This document shows positions 1 to 6,000 of a DNA stretch of 18,245 bases, piece after piece. Position numbers and translations under genes: made by a program. This stretch comes from an uncultured Lachnospiraceae bacterium (lineage in GTDB: Bacteria > Bacillota > Clostridia > Lachnospirales > Lachnospiraceae). Every line of letters starts with the position of its first letter. Positions within the stretch are counted from its first letter, which is position 1. Below the pieces are notes generated by a model. It was not told the DNA's origin. It saw only the letters and a program-made list of their open reading frames with translations, and ran no database searches. The stretch lies in the NCBI GenBank assembly GCA_910579935.1, contig CAJTVQ010000061.1:1-18245 (forward strand), in the 5' to 3' direction.

Positions 1-41
1 ACAAATCCACGCGAAAGGGGTATTCTTTTTATTAAAAACTT

Positions 42-386
42 TCAACTCTCAAGAATATAGTTTCTTTTATAAAATTCCATCGTCAGCGTACAAACCTCAT
101 CGGGCGTAAAGGATGCCCTCGGTACATCGTTGGATTTCCGGTTGATACAATATTTGCAGTCATAGATGCATTCGTTCGTAAACAAGATCTTCAAAAGCGA
201 AATACAGCGCCCGTCCGAACTGAACGAATGACAGATTCCTGCCGCCATCGTATTCCCCATCCCCGTCCCGTCCCCACGGCGTTCCACGCCGCTGGAAGTG
301 CACGCCACATCATATTTCGCGGCATCCGTGAGAATTCCCAGCTTTTCCATAATCCCCTGTTCTTCTGTTATCTTAACCTGTACCAT
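42..386 (-). pseudogene. Truncated DNA modification/repair radical SAM protein (5' part only)
   Basis: The 114-residue product carries the radical SAM cysteine motif CIYDCKYC (C-x3-C-x2-C), which would bind a 4Fe-4S cluster and S-adenosylmethionine. The preceding stretch, LTDAAKYDVACTSSG, is typical of the family annotated as 'putative DNA modification/repair radical SAM protein', usually encoded beside a uracil-DNA-glycosylase-like partner. Family members are about 400 residues; here the reading frame stops right after EFYKRNYI with three foreign residues (LES), and the bases beyond (1-41) do not continue the family in any frame I could read. The TIM-barrel is therefore missing and the product should be inactive. 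I chose the ATG at 386 because GGAG lies 8 bases before it; an in-frame ATG at 404 has no comparable site. The promoter carries two SOS boxes, which fits a DNA-repair role. The family assignment is from memory, without a search. Confidence 0.75.
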
Positions 387-408
387 TGCCCTGTCTCCAA
401 ACATATCT

Positions 409-422
409 CGAACATTTGTTTG
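409..422 (-). promoter_or_regulatory. LexA (SOS) box downstream of the -10
   Basis: CGAACATTTGTTTG on the plus strand matches the Gram-positive LexA consensus CGAACRNRYGTTYG at all but one position. It lies between the -10 box (428-433) and the start codon of the truncated radical SAM gene, about where transcription would begin, so bound LexA would block initiation. Confidence 0.7.
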
Positions 423-427
423 AATCC

Positions 428-456
428 ATCATAGCATACCGGAAACAAATATGCAA
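428..456 (-). promoter_or_regulatory. Promoter of the truncated radical SAM gene
   Basis: Read on the minus strand: TTGCAT, 17 bases, TATGAT, with TG one base before the -10 (extended -10). The spacing is ideal for the housekeeping sigma factor. SOS boxes lie on both sides (409-422 and 466-477), so transcription is expected to rise after DNA damage. Confidence 0.7.
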
Positions 457-465
457 GCCCTTTAT

Positions 466-477
466 GAACATTTGTTC
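466..477 (-). promoter_or_regulatory. Second LexA (SOS) box upstream of the -35
   Basis: GAACATTTGTTC on the plus strand reads GAACAAATGTTC on the minus strand and matches the core GAACRNRYGTTC fully on that strand. It begins ten bases upstream of the -35. Its centre is about 56 bp from that of the other box, so two LexA dimers could bind around one promoter. Confidence 0.65.
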
Positions 478-507
478 TTTTTGTTCCCGCGAGCATCTCC
501 GGCCAAA

Positions 508-522
508 GCCCCCAACAGGGGC
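508..522 (-). terminator. Weak terminator-like hairpin after the GNAT gene
   Basis: GCCCC and GGGGC flank a 5-base loop 25-40 bases after the acetyltransferase stop codon. On the minus strand the stem is followed only by TTTGG, so termination would be inefficient at best. Confidence 0.3.
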
Positions 523-546
523 GTCCGCTTTCACCGCAGCGCCGCC

Positions 547-1416
547 TCACGCATGAGCAAGAGAAGGAATCCGCAATTTTTCCGCCTCTATCATGTCCAG
601 CGCCTCCCCTTTTACAAAACATGTACAATCTTCCTCCCGAAACTCCTCAGCCTCATACCCCTCAGTCTCCACCGGCGTAAAACCAAGCACGATTTCCTTT
701 ATATCCTCCCCGAACAGCGCTGCCGCTTCCCCGGCTTCCCTTAGCTTTCCCGAAAATATATTATGAAGAAACAGCTTTCCGCCCTCTATGTCTGCAATCG
801 CATAGGTATCCGTTTCTTTATGGTAATACACGTTTTCCTGCATAAATTTAGTCACATAAAACATGACCAGTCCGGGATTATCCACCATATCGAACCTTCC
901 GCAAAATACCGTATTTCCCATGGCCTCTTCCAGCCGTCTCCACGCGTCCGGTCCGTCCATGATAACCTTTTCCATCCGGCTCGTCCCGCGGTTTGATACC
1001 TTTTTCCTGTATTGGTACTCCGCCGATTTCTTAAAACCGAATTTCGGATAAAATTCAAGCACGCTGTCATTTGCAAAGAGATAAATCCCTTCCGCCTTAT
1101 TCCTATAATCCTCATCAATCCGCTCCATCAGTTTCCGGATCAGCCCTCTGTTCCGATAGGTCTCCTCCGTCATAACCGTGCCAAGCTGAAGAAAATACCT
1201 GACTCTTCCGTCCAGAACAAAATCCGTCCGGTTCACCGAAACATTTGCCGCCACTTTACCGTCCACGATCACCGAATACGGCTGATAAGCATCTCCCCAG
1301 AACCCGTTTCTGTACCAGTCTTCAAAACTGAGTCCGAACGTCTTTCCCGCCAATTCATTAAAGCTGCGCCGCAGCCCGTCATCACCGCGGTAATCCTTCC
1401 TTATTTCATATTCCAT
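547..1416 (-). CDS. GNAT-family N-acetyltransferase
   Basis: A 289-residue cytosolic protein whose first half is a GNAT fold. The acetyl-CoA site is seen around residues 80-100, where LGTVMTEETYRNRGLIRKLM contains the pyrophosphate-binding R-x-R-G-L turn after the beta-4 strand. A later conserved block, YPKFGFKK, matches the typical 'YxxxGF' of the family. The C-terminal half (about 145-289) has no motif I recognise; two-domain GNATs of this length with an Eis-like layout are common in Clostridia. It would move an acetyl group from acetyl-CoA to an amine, substrate unknown. AGGAGG lies 10 bases before the ATG. The gene is divergent from asnA and has its own promoter at 1443-1471. Resistance or metabolite acetylation are both possible roles. 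Confidence 0.85.
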   Translation of the reverse strand: MEYEIRKDYRGDDGLRRSFNELAGKTFGLSFEDWYRNGFWGDAYQPYSVIVDGKVAANVSVNRTDFVLDGRVRYFLQLGTVMTEETYRNRGLIRKLMERIDEDYRNKAEGIYLFANDSVLEFYPKFGFKKSAEYQYRKKVSNRGTSRMEKVIMDGPDAWRRLEEAMGNTVFCGRFDMVDNPGLVMFYVTKFMQENVYYHKETDTYAIADIEGGKLFLHNIFSGKLREAGEAAALFGEDIKEIVLGFTPVETEGYEAEEFREEDCTCFVKGEALDMIEAEKLRIPSLAHA

Positions 1417-1442
1417 ATCCTTCGAACCTCCTTCCAGTCATT

Positions 1443-1471
1443 ATCATAACATTTCCCCTTTACCCTGTCTG
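1443..1471 (-). promoter_or_regulatory. Promoter of the GNAT gene
   Basis: Read on the minus strand: CAGACA, 17 bases, TATGAT with an extended -10 TG (TGTTATGAT). The -10 is 26 bases from the start codon, leaving a short 5' untranslated region that contains the AGGAGG site. Confidence 0.55.
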
Positions 1472-1510
1472 CCCCATATTTCTTTCTAAAAAAATATGCG
1501 GCTGCCGCAG

Positions 1511-1651
1511 TCAGTTACATACATGAAAATTCCAGGCATTTTCACCAAACGGTTCCTTAACCAATACACGGAACCAGCCGCCGCGAAATCCCTTTCGTCC
1601 GCCGCCGGCAAAACGGCTGTGACTGTCTGTTCCCACAAAATTGATTTCCAT
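1511..1651 (-). CDS. Possible small ORF, 46 codons, unknown
   Basis: The ATG at 1651 is preceded by AAGAGG at 7 bases, which is why I list it. The product is glycine-, arginine- and phenylalanine-rich (for example GGGRKGFRGGWF) with no signal peptide, membrane segment or motif I know. It lies upstream of the GNAT gene on the same strand but ends before that gene's own promoter. It overlaps no other gene and abuts the asnA promoter on the opposite strand. It may be a gene remnant or chance ORF. Confidence 0.22.
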   Translation of the reverse strand: MEINFVGTDSHSRFAGGGRKGFRGGWFRVLVKEPFGENAWNFHVCN

Positions 1652-1662
1652 ACACAAACCTC

Positions 1663-1691
1663 TTGCATTCTTTCCCAAAAAGCGTTTAAAT
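1663..1691 (+). promoter_or_regulatory. Promoter of asnA
   Basis: TTGCAT, 17 bases, TTAAAT. The -10 matches the consensus at four of six positions and ends 41 bases before the asnA ATG. No terminator or leader structure lies between it and the gene. Confidence 0.45.
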
Positions 1692-1732
1692 AGTAATGAA
1701 TCTATTAGAAGCAAAAGCGAGGATAAACAACA

Positions 1733-2743
1733 ATGGACAATTTAATAATACCAAAGGATTACAAATCCGCACTCAATCTGCACGATACCCAGATCGGCAT
1801 CAAGACCGTAAAGGATTTCTTCCAGAACCTGCTTGCAGAACGGCTGAACCTGCTGCGGGTATCAGCCCCCCTGTTCGTCACTCCCCAATCCGGATTGAAT
1901 GACAACTTAAACGGCGTGGAACGTCCGGTCACCTTCGGCATACGGGAACAGGATGATGCCGAAGCGGAAATCGTCCACTCCCTGGCAAAATGGAAACGCC
2001 ATGCACTGAAAAAATACGGTTTTTCCGTCGGGGAAGGGCTGTATACCGACATGAGCGCCATCCGGCGGGATGAGGCAACCGACAACATCCATTCCATTTA
2101 TGTGGATCAATGGGATTGGGAAAAAATCATTACAAAAGAACAACGCAGCCTGGACACTTTAAGGGATGTAGTCCGCACGGTATACAAAGTACTGCGCAAG
2201 ACGGAAAAGTACCTTGCCATCCAGTACGACTACATAGAAGAAATTCTTCCACACGATATTTTCTTTATCACGACACGGGAACTGGAAGAAATGTTTCCCG
2301 AATACAGCCCGAAGGAAAGGGAATATTATATCAGCAAGGCAAAAGGTGCCGTCTGCATCATGCAGATTGGCGATTTGCTGGAATCCGGCGAAAAACATGA
2401 CGGACGCGCACCGGACTATGACGACTGGGCGCTGAATGCAGATATCGTCGTATACTATCCAGTTTTGGACATCGCTTTGGAACTTTCCTCCATGGGCATC
2501 CGCGTAGATAAGGAGTCCCTGCTGTCCCAGCTGGAAAAAGCAGGTTGTCCCGAACGTGCCGATTTACCGTTCCAGCAGTCTATTATTAAGGAAGAACTTC
2601 CTTATACCATCGGCGGCGGCATCGGCCAGTCCCGTATCTGTATGTTCTTCCTGCGCAAAGCGCATATCGGCGAAGTACAATGTTCGCTCTGGCCGGAAGA
2701 GGTCACAAAAGCCGCCCAGGAAATGGGTTTACAGCTGTTATAG
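1733..2743 (+). CDS. asnA: Aspartate--ammonia ligase
   Basis: A 336-residue cytosolic enzyme that makes asparagine from aspartate and free ammonia with ATP giving AMP and pyrophosphate. It is related to the catalytic core of class II aspartyl/asparaginyl-tRNA synthetases. Family-typical blocks are seen in order: the N-terminal TQIGIKTVKDFFQ, RVSAPLFV, LNGVERPVTF, the ATP/aspartate-site region SIYVDQWDWE near residue 125, and the C-terminal motif-3-like GGGIGQSRICMFFL near residue 300. The length is normal and there is no sign of damage. GAGG lies about 10 bases before the ATG. The gene stands alone: promoter at 1663-1691, bidirectional terminator at 2776-2812. With GltBD in the same window it adds a second ammonia-linked route. 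No T-box or other attenuator is visible, so control is probably at initiation. Confidence 0.96.
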   Translation: MDNLIIPKDYKSALNLHDTQIGIKTVKDFFQNLLAERLNLLRVSAPLFVTPQSGLNDNLNGVERPVTFGIREQDDAEAEIVHSLAKWKRHALKKYGFSVGEGLYTDMSAIRRDEATDNIHSIYVDQWDWEKIITKEQRSLDTLRDVVRTVYKVLRKTEKYLAIQYDYIEEILPHDIFFITTRELEEMFPEYSPKEREYYISKAKGAVCIMQIGDLLESGEKHDGRAPDYDDWALNADIVVYYPVLDIALELSSMGIRVDKESLLSQLEKAGCPERADLPFQQSIIKEELPYTIGGGIGQSRICMFFLRKAHIGEVQCSLWPEEVTKAAQEMGLQLL

Positions 2744-2775
2744 CTTTTCATACAGTCACAATGGGTAAAAAAGCA

Positions 2776-2812
2776 CTGCCGTGTTACATCTGTTAACACG
2801 GCAGCTTTTTTT
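2776..2812. terminator. Bidirectional intrinsic terminator between asnA and the MATE gene
   Basis: A perfect 11-bp stem (CTGCCGTGTTA / TAACACGGCAG) with a 7-base loop is followed by C and seven T on the plus strand. On the minus strand TGC and six T follow. It serves asnA (stop at 2743) and the convergent MATE gene (stop at 2878). Confidence 0.93.
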
Positions 2813-2877
2813 GGCTCTTTCCCGGATTTAGGCATCCGGTTGACCCCTGCTATGGCCTGTCTGTGGAAGAGCCGCTT

Positions 2878-4209
2878 TTATGCCGCTTTCCACTCTTTTT
2901 TTAATCCCAGGTAAAACAGTACGGACATAACTGCTGCCACGCTCCAGCCCACAGGCCATGACAGCCATATTCCGATGGACTCAAGCCATCCGGACAGCAC
3001 GAACGCCAGCGCCACTCGCAGCACCAGGTCCGTAAAGGTGGAGACCATAAACTGCTTCATCGCCCCCGCCCCGCGCAGTACGCCGTCCGCTATCAGTTTT
3101 ACGGAAATCACAAAGTAAAAGGGTGACACAACCCTTAAAAATATCACGCCGGTCGATAAAGCCACCGTACTTTCTGCTCCCATAAACAACCGTATCACTC
3201 CGCCGCTGAACAGGAAAAATACCGCGAAGAAACATACCACCACCAGCATGGCCAGCTGTATGCCTGCACGGAATCCCTCTCTGATCCTGCCGCTCTTTCC
3301 GGCGCCCAGATTCTGTGCCGTAAAATTGGAAATGCCGTTCCCCAGCGTGGTAAAACTGGTAATGGCAAAAGTATTCAGTTTCACCGCCGCCGAATATCCT
3401 GCAATAACCGATGAACCGTAACTGTTTACAAGTCCCTGGATAAAAATATTTCCCACGGATACGAAACTCTGCTGTAAAATGGAAGGAATGGCAATCTGGC
3501 TGATCCGCCGCAGCATCTCCCATGAGAAAAGAACGTTCTTCCCCTCTGTCCTCACTTCATCCAGCCGCCTTTTCATCGTCAGCAGCGCCAGAATGCAGGC
3601 AATTCCCTGCGCAATGAAAGTTGCCCATGCCACACCGGCCACGCACCGGTGCAAAACGGCCACAAACAGGTAATCCAATACAATATTTCCCAATGAAGAC
3701 GCAATGAGAAAATAAAGGGGCGTTTTGGAATCGCCCAGCGCGGAAAAAATTCCGGTCGCCGCATTGTATAAAAACAGGAACGTAAAACCGCCGATATAGA
3801 TTCTCAGATAGAGCGCTCCGTCCGCAAATATGTTTTCCGGCGTGCGTATCATCACCATCAGTGCCTTTGTTCCCGCCAGTCCCGCCGCCGTCAGTATCAG
3901 CGAAAGCACAAAAGCGGTAAGCAGCGTGGTATAAACCGCCGTTTTCATCTCCTTGTATTTCTTCGCCCCAAACAGGTTGGATATCACCACCGAACAGCCA
4001 ATGTTGCTGCCCACCGCAATCGCCATGAATATCATCGTAATCGGATAGGATGCCCCCACTGCCGCCAGCGCGTCTTCTCCCGCAAACCGCCCTGCGATGA
4101 TACTGTCCGCAATATTATAAAGCTGTTGAAAAATCACGCTGACAAACATAGGAACGGTGAACTGCCGCAGCACTTTGCCGGGAGCGCCTTCCGTTAAATC
4201 CTTTACCAT
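2878..4209 (-). CDS. MATE-family multidrug efflux transporter
   Basis: A 443-residue integral membrane protein with about twelve hydrophobic segments arranged as two MatE halves, roughly residues 15-175 and 235-400. The N-terminal block PMFVSVIFQQLYNIADSIIA is the classic MATE start of helix 1, and the second half repeats it as IPSILQQSFVSVGNIFIQGL. Such proteins export cationic drugs or metabolites using Na+ or H+ gradients; the substrate here cannot be read. The ATG at 4209 is preceded by AGGAGG at 6 bases and gives the usual N-terminus MVKDLTEGAPGKVL, so I prefer it over the longer frame from 4254, whose extra residues come from a 42-bp repeat. It is divergent from a LysR regulator, which probably controls it, and ends at the terminator shared with asnA. 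Confidence 0.93.
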   Translation of the reverse strand: MVKDLTEGAPGKVLRQFTVPMFVSVIFQQLYNIADSIIAGRFAGEDALAAVGASYPITMIFMAIAVGSNIGCSVVISNLFGAKKYKEMKTAVYTTLLTAFVLSLILTAAGLAGTKALMVMIRTPENIFADGALYLRIYIGGFTFLFLYNAATGIFSALGDSKTPLYFLIASSLGNIVLDYLFVAVLHRCVAGVAWATFIAQGIACILALLTMKRRLDEVRTEGKNVLFSWEMLRRISQIAIPSILQQSFVSVGNIFIQGLVNSYGSSVIAGYSAAVKLNTFAITSFTTLGNGISNFTAQNLGAGKSGRIREGFRAGIQLAMLVVVCFFAVFFLFSGGVIRLFMGAESTVALSTGVIFLRVVSPFYFVISVKLIADGVLRGAGAMKQFMVSTFTDLVLRVALAFVLSGWLESIGIWLSWPVGWSVAAVMSVLFYLGLKKEWKAA

Positions 4210-4220
4210 CTTTATCCTCC

Positions 4221-4262
4221 TATTCCAGTTCCGCATCCGCCTTTCCAGCACCATTATGGCAG
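4221..4262. repeat. 42-bp direct repeat, copy 1
   Basis: Identical over 42 bases to 4327-4368, in the same orientation and offset by 106 bases. This copy begins two bases beyond the AGGAGG of the MATE gene, so it lies in that gene's 5' untranslated region. Confidence 0.95.
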
Positions 4263-4326
4263 AGAAACTTCTGCCCGCTTCGCTGTCATAAGTTCCTCTG
4301 GGCGCTGTCCGGGCTCCTGCTGTTTT

Positions 4327-4368
4327 TATTCCAGTTCCGCATCCGCCTTTCCAGCACCATTATGGCAG
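4327..4368. repeat. 42-bp direct repeat, copy 2
   Basis: Identical to 4221-4262. The 64 unique bases between the copies plus one repeat make a 106-bp unit, as expected from a recent partial tandem duplication between the divergent promoter region and the MATE start. Confidence 0.95.
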
Positions 4369-4411
4369 GTCAATTTTGTCTGCTTCACCGTTTACTTTTT
4401 ATATCGTTGGT

Positions 4412-4435
4412 ATTATACTACTTATGAAAACATAA
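4412..4435 (-). promoter_or_regulatory. Candidate MATE promoter with regulator-binding dyad
   Basis: On the minus strand a perfect TATAAT (4412-4417) is present but the -35 is poor (TTTATT at 17 bases). In the spacer lies a perfect inverted repeat, TTATG-AAAA-CATAA (4422-4435). A weak -35 with a dyad beside it is what a LysR-activated promoter looks like, although the spacing is T-N12-A and not the common T-N11-A. Confidence 0.45.
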
Positions 4436-4499
4436 ATAAAATTAATATTTACTATATCATCCATTGTATTTGTCTATGGATATGCAAAAGGAGCCGCCT

Positions 4500-5384
4500 A
4501 TGTCCGTAAGCTTTGATTCTTATAAAGTTTTTTATCATGTAGCAAGACACGGAAATATCACTGCTGCCGCACGCGCCCTCTATCTTTCCCAGCCTACCGT
4601 CAGTCAGTGTATCCTCAATATGGAAAGGGAATTGAACTGTACTCTGTTCCAGCGTTCCAAAAAAGGGGTCCTATTGACGCCCGAAGGCGAAATGCTTTTC
4701 CGGCATGTCTCCATTGCCTGCCGGCATATATGGGAAGCGGAGGAAGAAATCAGCGCAGCGCTTCAGCTCACCGACGGAACCGTCCGTATCGGCGCCACCG
4801 GAACCACACTGCATCATTACCTCATGCCCCATTTAAAGCATTTTAAAGAAATGTATCCCGATATCAAACTGAAAATTTCCAATAATAATACACCTGCTAC
4901 TTTAAAAGCCCTGGATACAGGACTGATTGATTTTGCCATCATTGTAACAGTCTCCGAATCCTTAGACGGATATCAGGTCTATCCTCTCACCGAATTCCAG
5001 GATATCCTGATCGGAGGCGTCAAGTATGCCGGTCTCTGTTCCCACCCCCTGTCTATACAGGAATTGTGTTCTTACCCTCTTATCTGCATGGAACCGGACT
5101 CTGTTACCAGACAGTTTCTGGAAACCTTCTTCACCTCCCACGGAGCAGTCCTCGCTCCGGATATTGAACTGGAAACCGTAGACCTGATAGTACCTATGAC
5201 AGAAAACAACCTCGGTATCGGCTTTGTCCCGTTTGACTTTGCCAGTCAAAAAATGGAGGAAGGAAAGATTTTTCGTCTTTTCCTAAAAGAACCGCTTCCA
5301 TTCCGCCGCATCTGCCTCGTACTTTCCGAAGCGCATCCCCTGTCTAAAGCCGCGGGACTGTTTACTGCACTTCTGCGGGAATGA
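4500..5384 (+). CDS. LysR-family transcriptional regulator
   Basis: A 294-residue regulator. Residues 3-62 form the winged helix-turn-helix (FDSYKVFYHVARHGNITAAA followed by LSQPTVSQCI), and residues 88-290 form the periplasmic-binding-protein-like effector domain starting at GTVRIGATGTTLHHYLMPHL. The HTH deviates slightly from the usual 'SQPAVSxxI' but keeps the helix spacing. It would act as a tetramer on the divergent region in front of the MATE transporter, where a dyad lies at 4422-4435. The ATG at 4500 has AAGGAG 7 bases upstream; the earlier in-frame ATG at 4464 has no such site. The inducer cannot be told from sequence. Control of the neighbouring transporter is inferred from the divergent arrangement only. 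Confidence 0.93.
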   Translation: MSVSFDSYKVFYHVARHGNITAAARALYLSQPTVSQCILNMERELNCTLFQRSKKGVLLTPEGEMLFRHVSIACRHIWEAEEEISAALQLTDGTVRIGATGTTLHHYLMPHLKHFKEMYPDIKLKISNNNTPATLKALDTGLIDFAIIVTVSESLDGYQVYPLTEFQDILIGGVKYAGLCSHPLSIQELCSYPLICMEPDSVTRQFLETFFTSHGAVLAPDIELETVDLIVPMTENNLGIGFVPFDFASQKMEEGKIFRLFLKEPLPFRRICLVLSEAHPLSKAAGLFTALLRE

Positions 5385-5406
5385 AGCTTAAAAGCCCTGT
5401 ACAAAT

Positions 5407-5451
5407 CCTTCTCCGGATAGTAAAATAATGATAACATCAAACCGGAAAAGG
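5407..5451. repeat. Inverted repeat downstream of the LysR gene
   Basis: Arms 5407-5416 and 5442-5451 pair at nine of ten positions around a 25-base AT-rich loop. The right arm includes the AAGG of a ribosome binding site before an ATG at 5465. It has no T-run, so it is a poor terminator for the LysR gene; it may be a remnant of control of the lost LRR gene. Confidence 0.35.
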
Positions 5452-5468
5452 AGTAACTTTACAAATGA

Positions 5469-5687
5469 AGATCTCTCCGGACTCTGAGCATCGCGGAAAA
5501 CGAACTGACGGATATCAGCTTCGCCGAAAAACTGCCTGCGTTGGAGCAGATGGATCTTACGGATAATTTTGTAACGGATCTAAAACCGCTCTCCGCGCTT
5601 GGCGAATTGAAATTGGTTGTCTGCACGGGCAATCCGATATCCAACTACAGAGTGTTAGACGAAAAAGTCACTATCATAAACGAATGA
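5469..5687 (+). pseudogene. 3' remnant of a leucine-rich-repeat protein gene
   Basis: Codons 5469-5687 read as about two SDS22/internalin-type leucine-rich repeats (LRTLSIAENELTDI, LEQMDLTDNFVTDL) plus a capping end, CTGNPISNYRVLDEKV, before a TGA stop. The same frame has a stop at 5466 and no start codon. Just upstream, AAAGGAG and an ATG at 5465 are present but in another frame, so the site may be a deletion that joined the start of the gene to its last repeats out of frame. Intact family members are usually several hundred residues, often cell-surface proteins that bind proteins or ligands. No product of the LRR frame can be expected. The remnant is followed within 60 bases by a foldback element. 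Confidence 0.75.
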
Positions 5688-5745
5688 CCTTTACCCGGTA
5701 AATGCAACATCATACTAGCTGCAGCACCGGTGAACTTCCGGCATT

Positions 5746-5902
5746 AGGAACTGTTAAGAAATAACTTTACACTTTGACGCAGGATGAGTTCACAAAGGCA
5801 AGGCGGAAGATGGAGTCGATGCGGGCATCGACGACTGATGACAACGTGGCATTTGCGGACTCAGACAAGTCAAATGTAAAGATTTATTTCTTAACAGTTC
5901 CT
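5746..5902. mobile_element. Foldback / MITE-like element, intact copy (A)
   Basis: Perfect 19-bp terminal inverted repeats, AGGAACTGTTAAGAAATAA at 5746-5764 and its complement at 5884-5902, bound a 157-bp element. The bases TTA flank GGAACTG...CAGTTCC on both sides, consistent with a 3-bp target duplication. Inside, CTTTAC pairs with GTAAAG, TTTGAC with GTCAAA, TGAGTTCACA with TGCGGACTCA (nine of ten), and GTCGATGC with GCATCGAC (5815-5832), so nearly the whole element folds into one rod. It encodes no transposase and would need one in trans. A diverged second copy starts at 18056 in the same orientation. It could be a miniature transposon, a REP-like repeat or a transcribed structured RNA. 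Confidence 0.8.
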
Positions 5903-5928
5903 TACGGCGCTGGAAGTGAAACACATCA

Positions 5929-5958
5929 GGACGCCGGAATAACCGCATTCCGGCGTCC
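5929..5958. terminator. Perfect 12-bp hairpin, possible terminator
   Basis: GGACGCCGGAAT and ATTCCGGCGTCC enclose a 6-base loop. It lies 42 bases past the stop of the anti-sigma gene on the minus strand. Neither side has a clean T-run, so it may instead act as an RNA 3'-end stabiliser or be a Rho-independent site of low efficiency. Confidence 0.5.
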
Positions 5959-6000
5959 ATAGCCTTTCTTCCGATTCTTAAATTCCTTACTTCCTTCCCC

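Larger units (their letters stand above)
1417..1732. other. Divergent intergenic region GNAT / asnA
   Basis: This 316-base gap holds the GNAT promoter (1443-1471, minus), a doubtful 46-codon minus-strand ORF (1511-1651) and the asnA promoter (1663-1691, plus). I looked for a T-box leader before asnA, as many amino-acid genes in Bacillota have, and found neither the T-box sequence nor a terminator/antiterminator pair. Confidence 0.6.
5688..6000. other. Gene-free stretch with foldback element and hairpin
   Basis: This 313-base gap between the LRR remnant and the anti-sigma gene is almost filled by the 157-bp foldback element (5746-5902) and a perfect 12-bp hairpin (5929-5958). I see no coding sequence with a credible start. 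Confidence 0.6.

Noticed and set aside
1417..1732. T-box riboswitch before asnA
   Set aside because: No T-box sequence, specifier stem or terminator/antiterminator pair is present on the plus strand.
5774..5962. 62-codon plus-strand ORF inside and beyond the foldback element
   Set aside because: It begins without a start codon context or ribosome binding site and runs through the terminal repeat and hairpin; the structure explains the sequence better.
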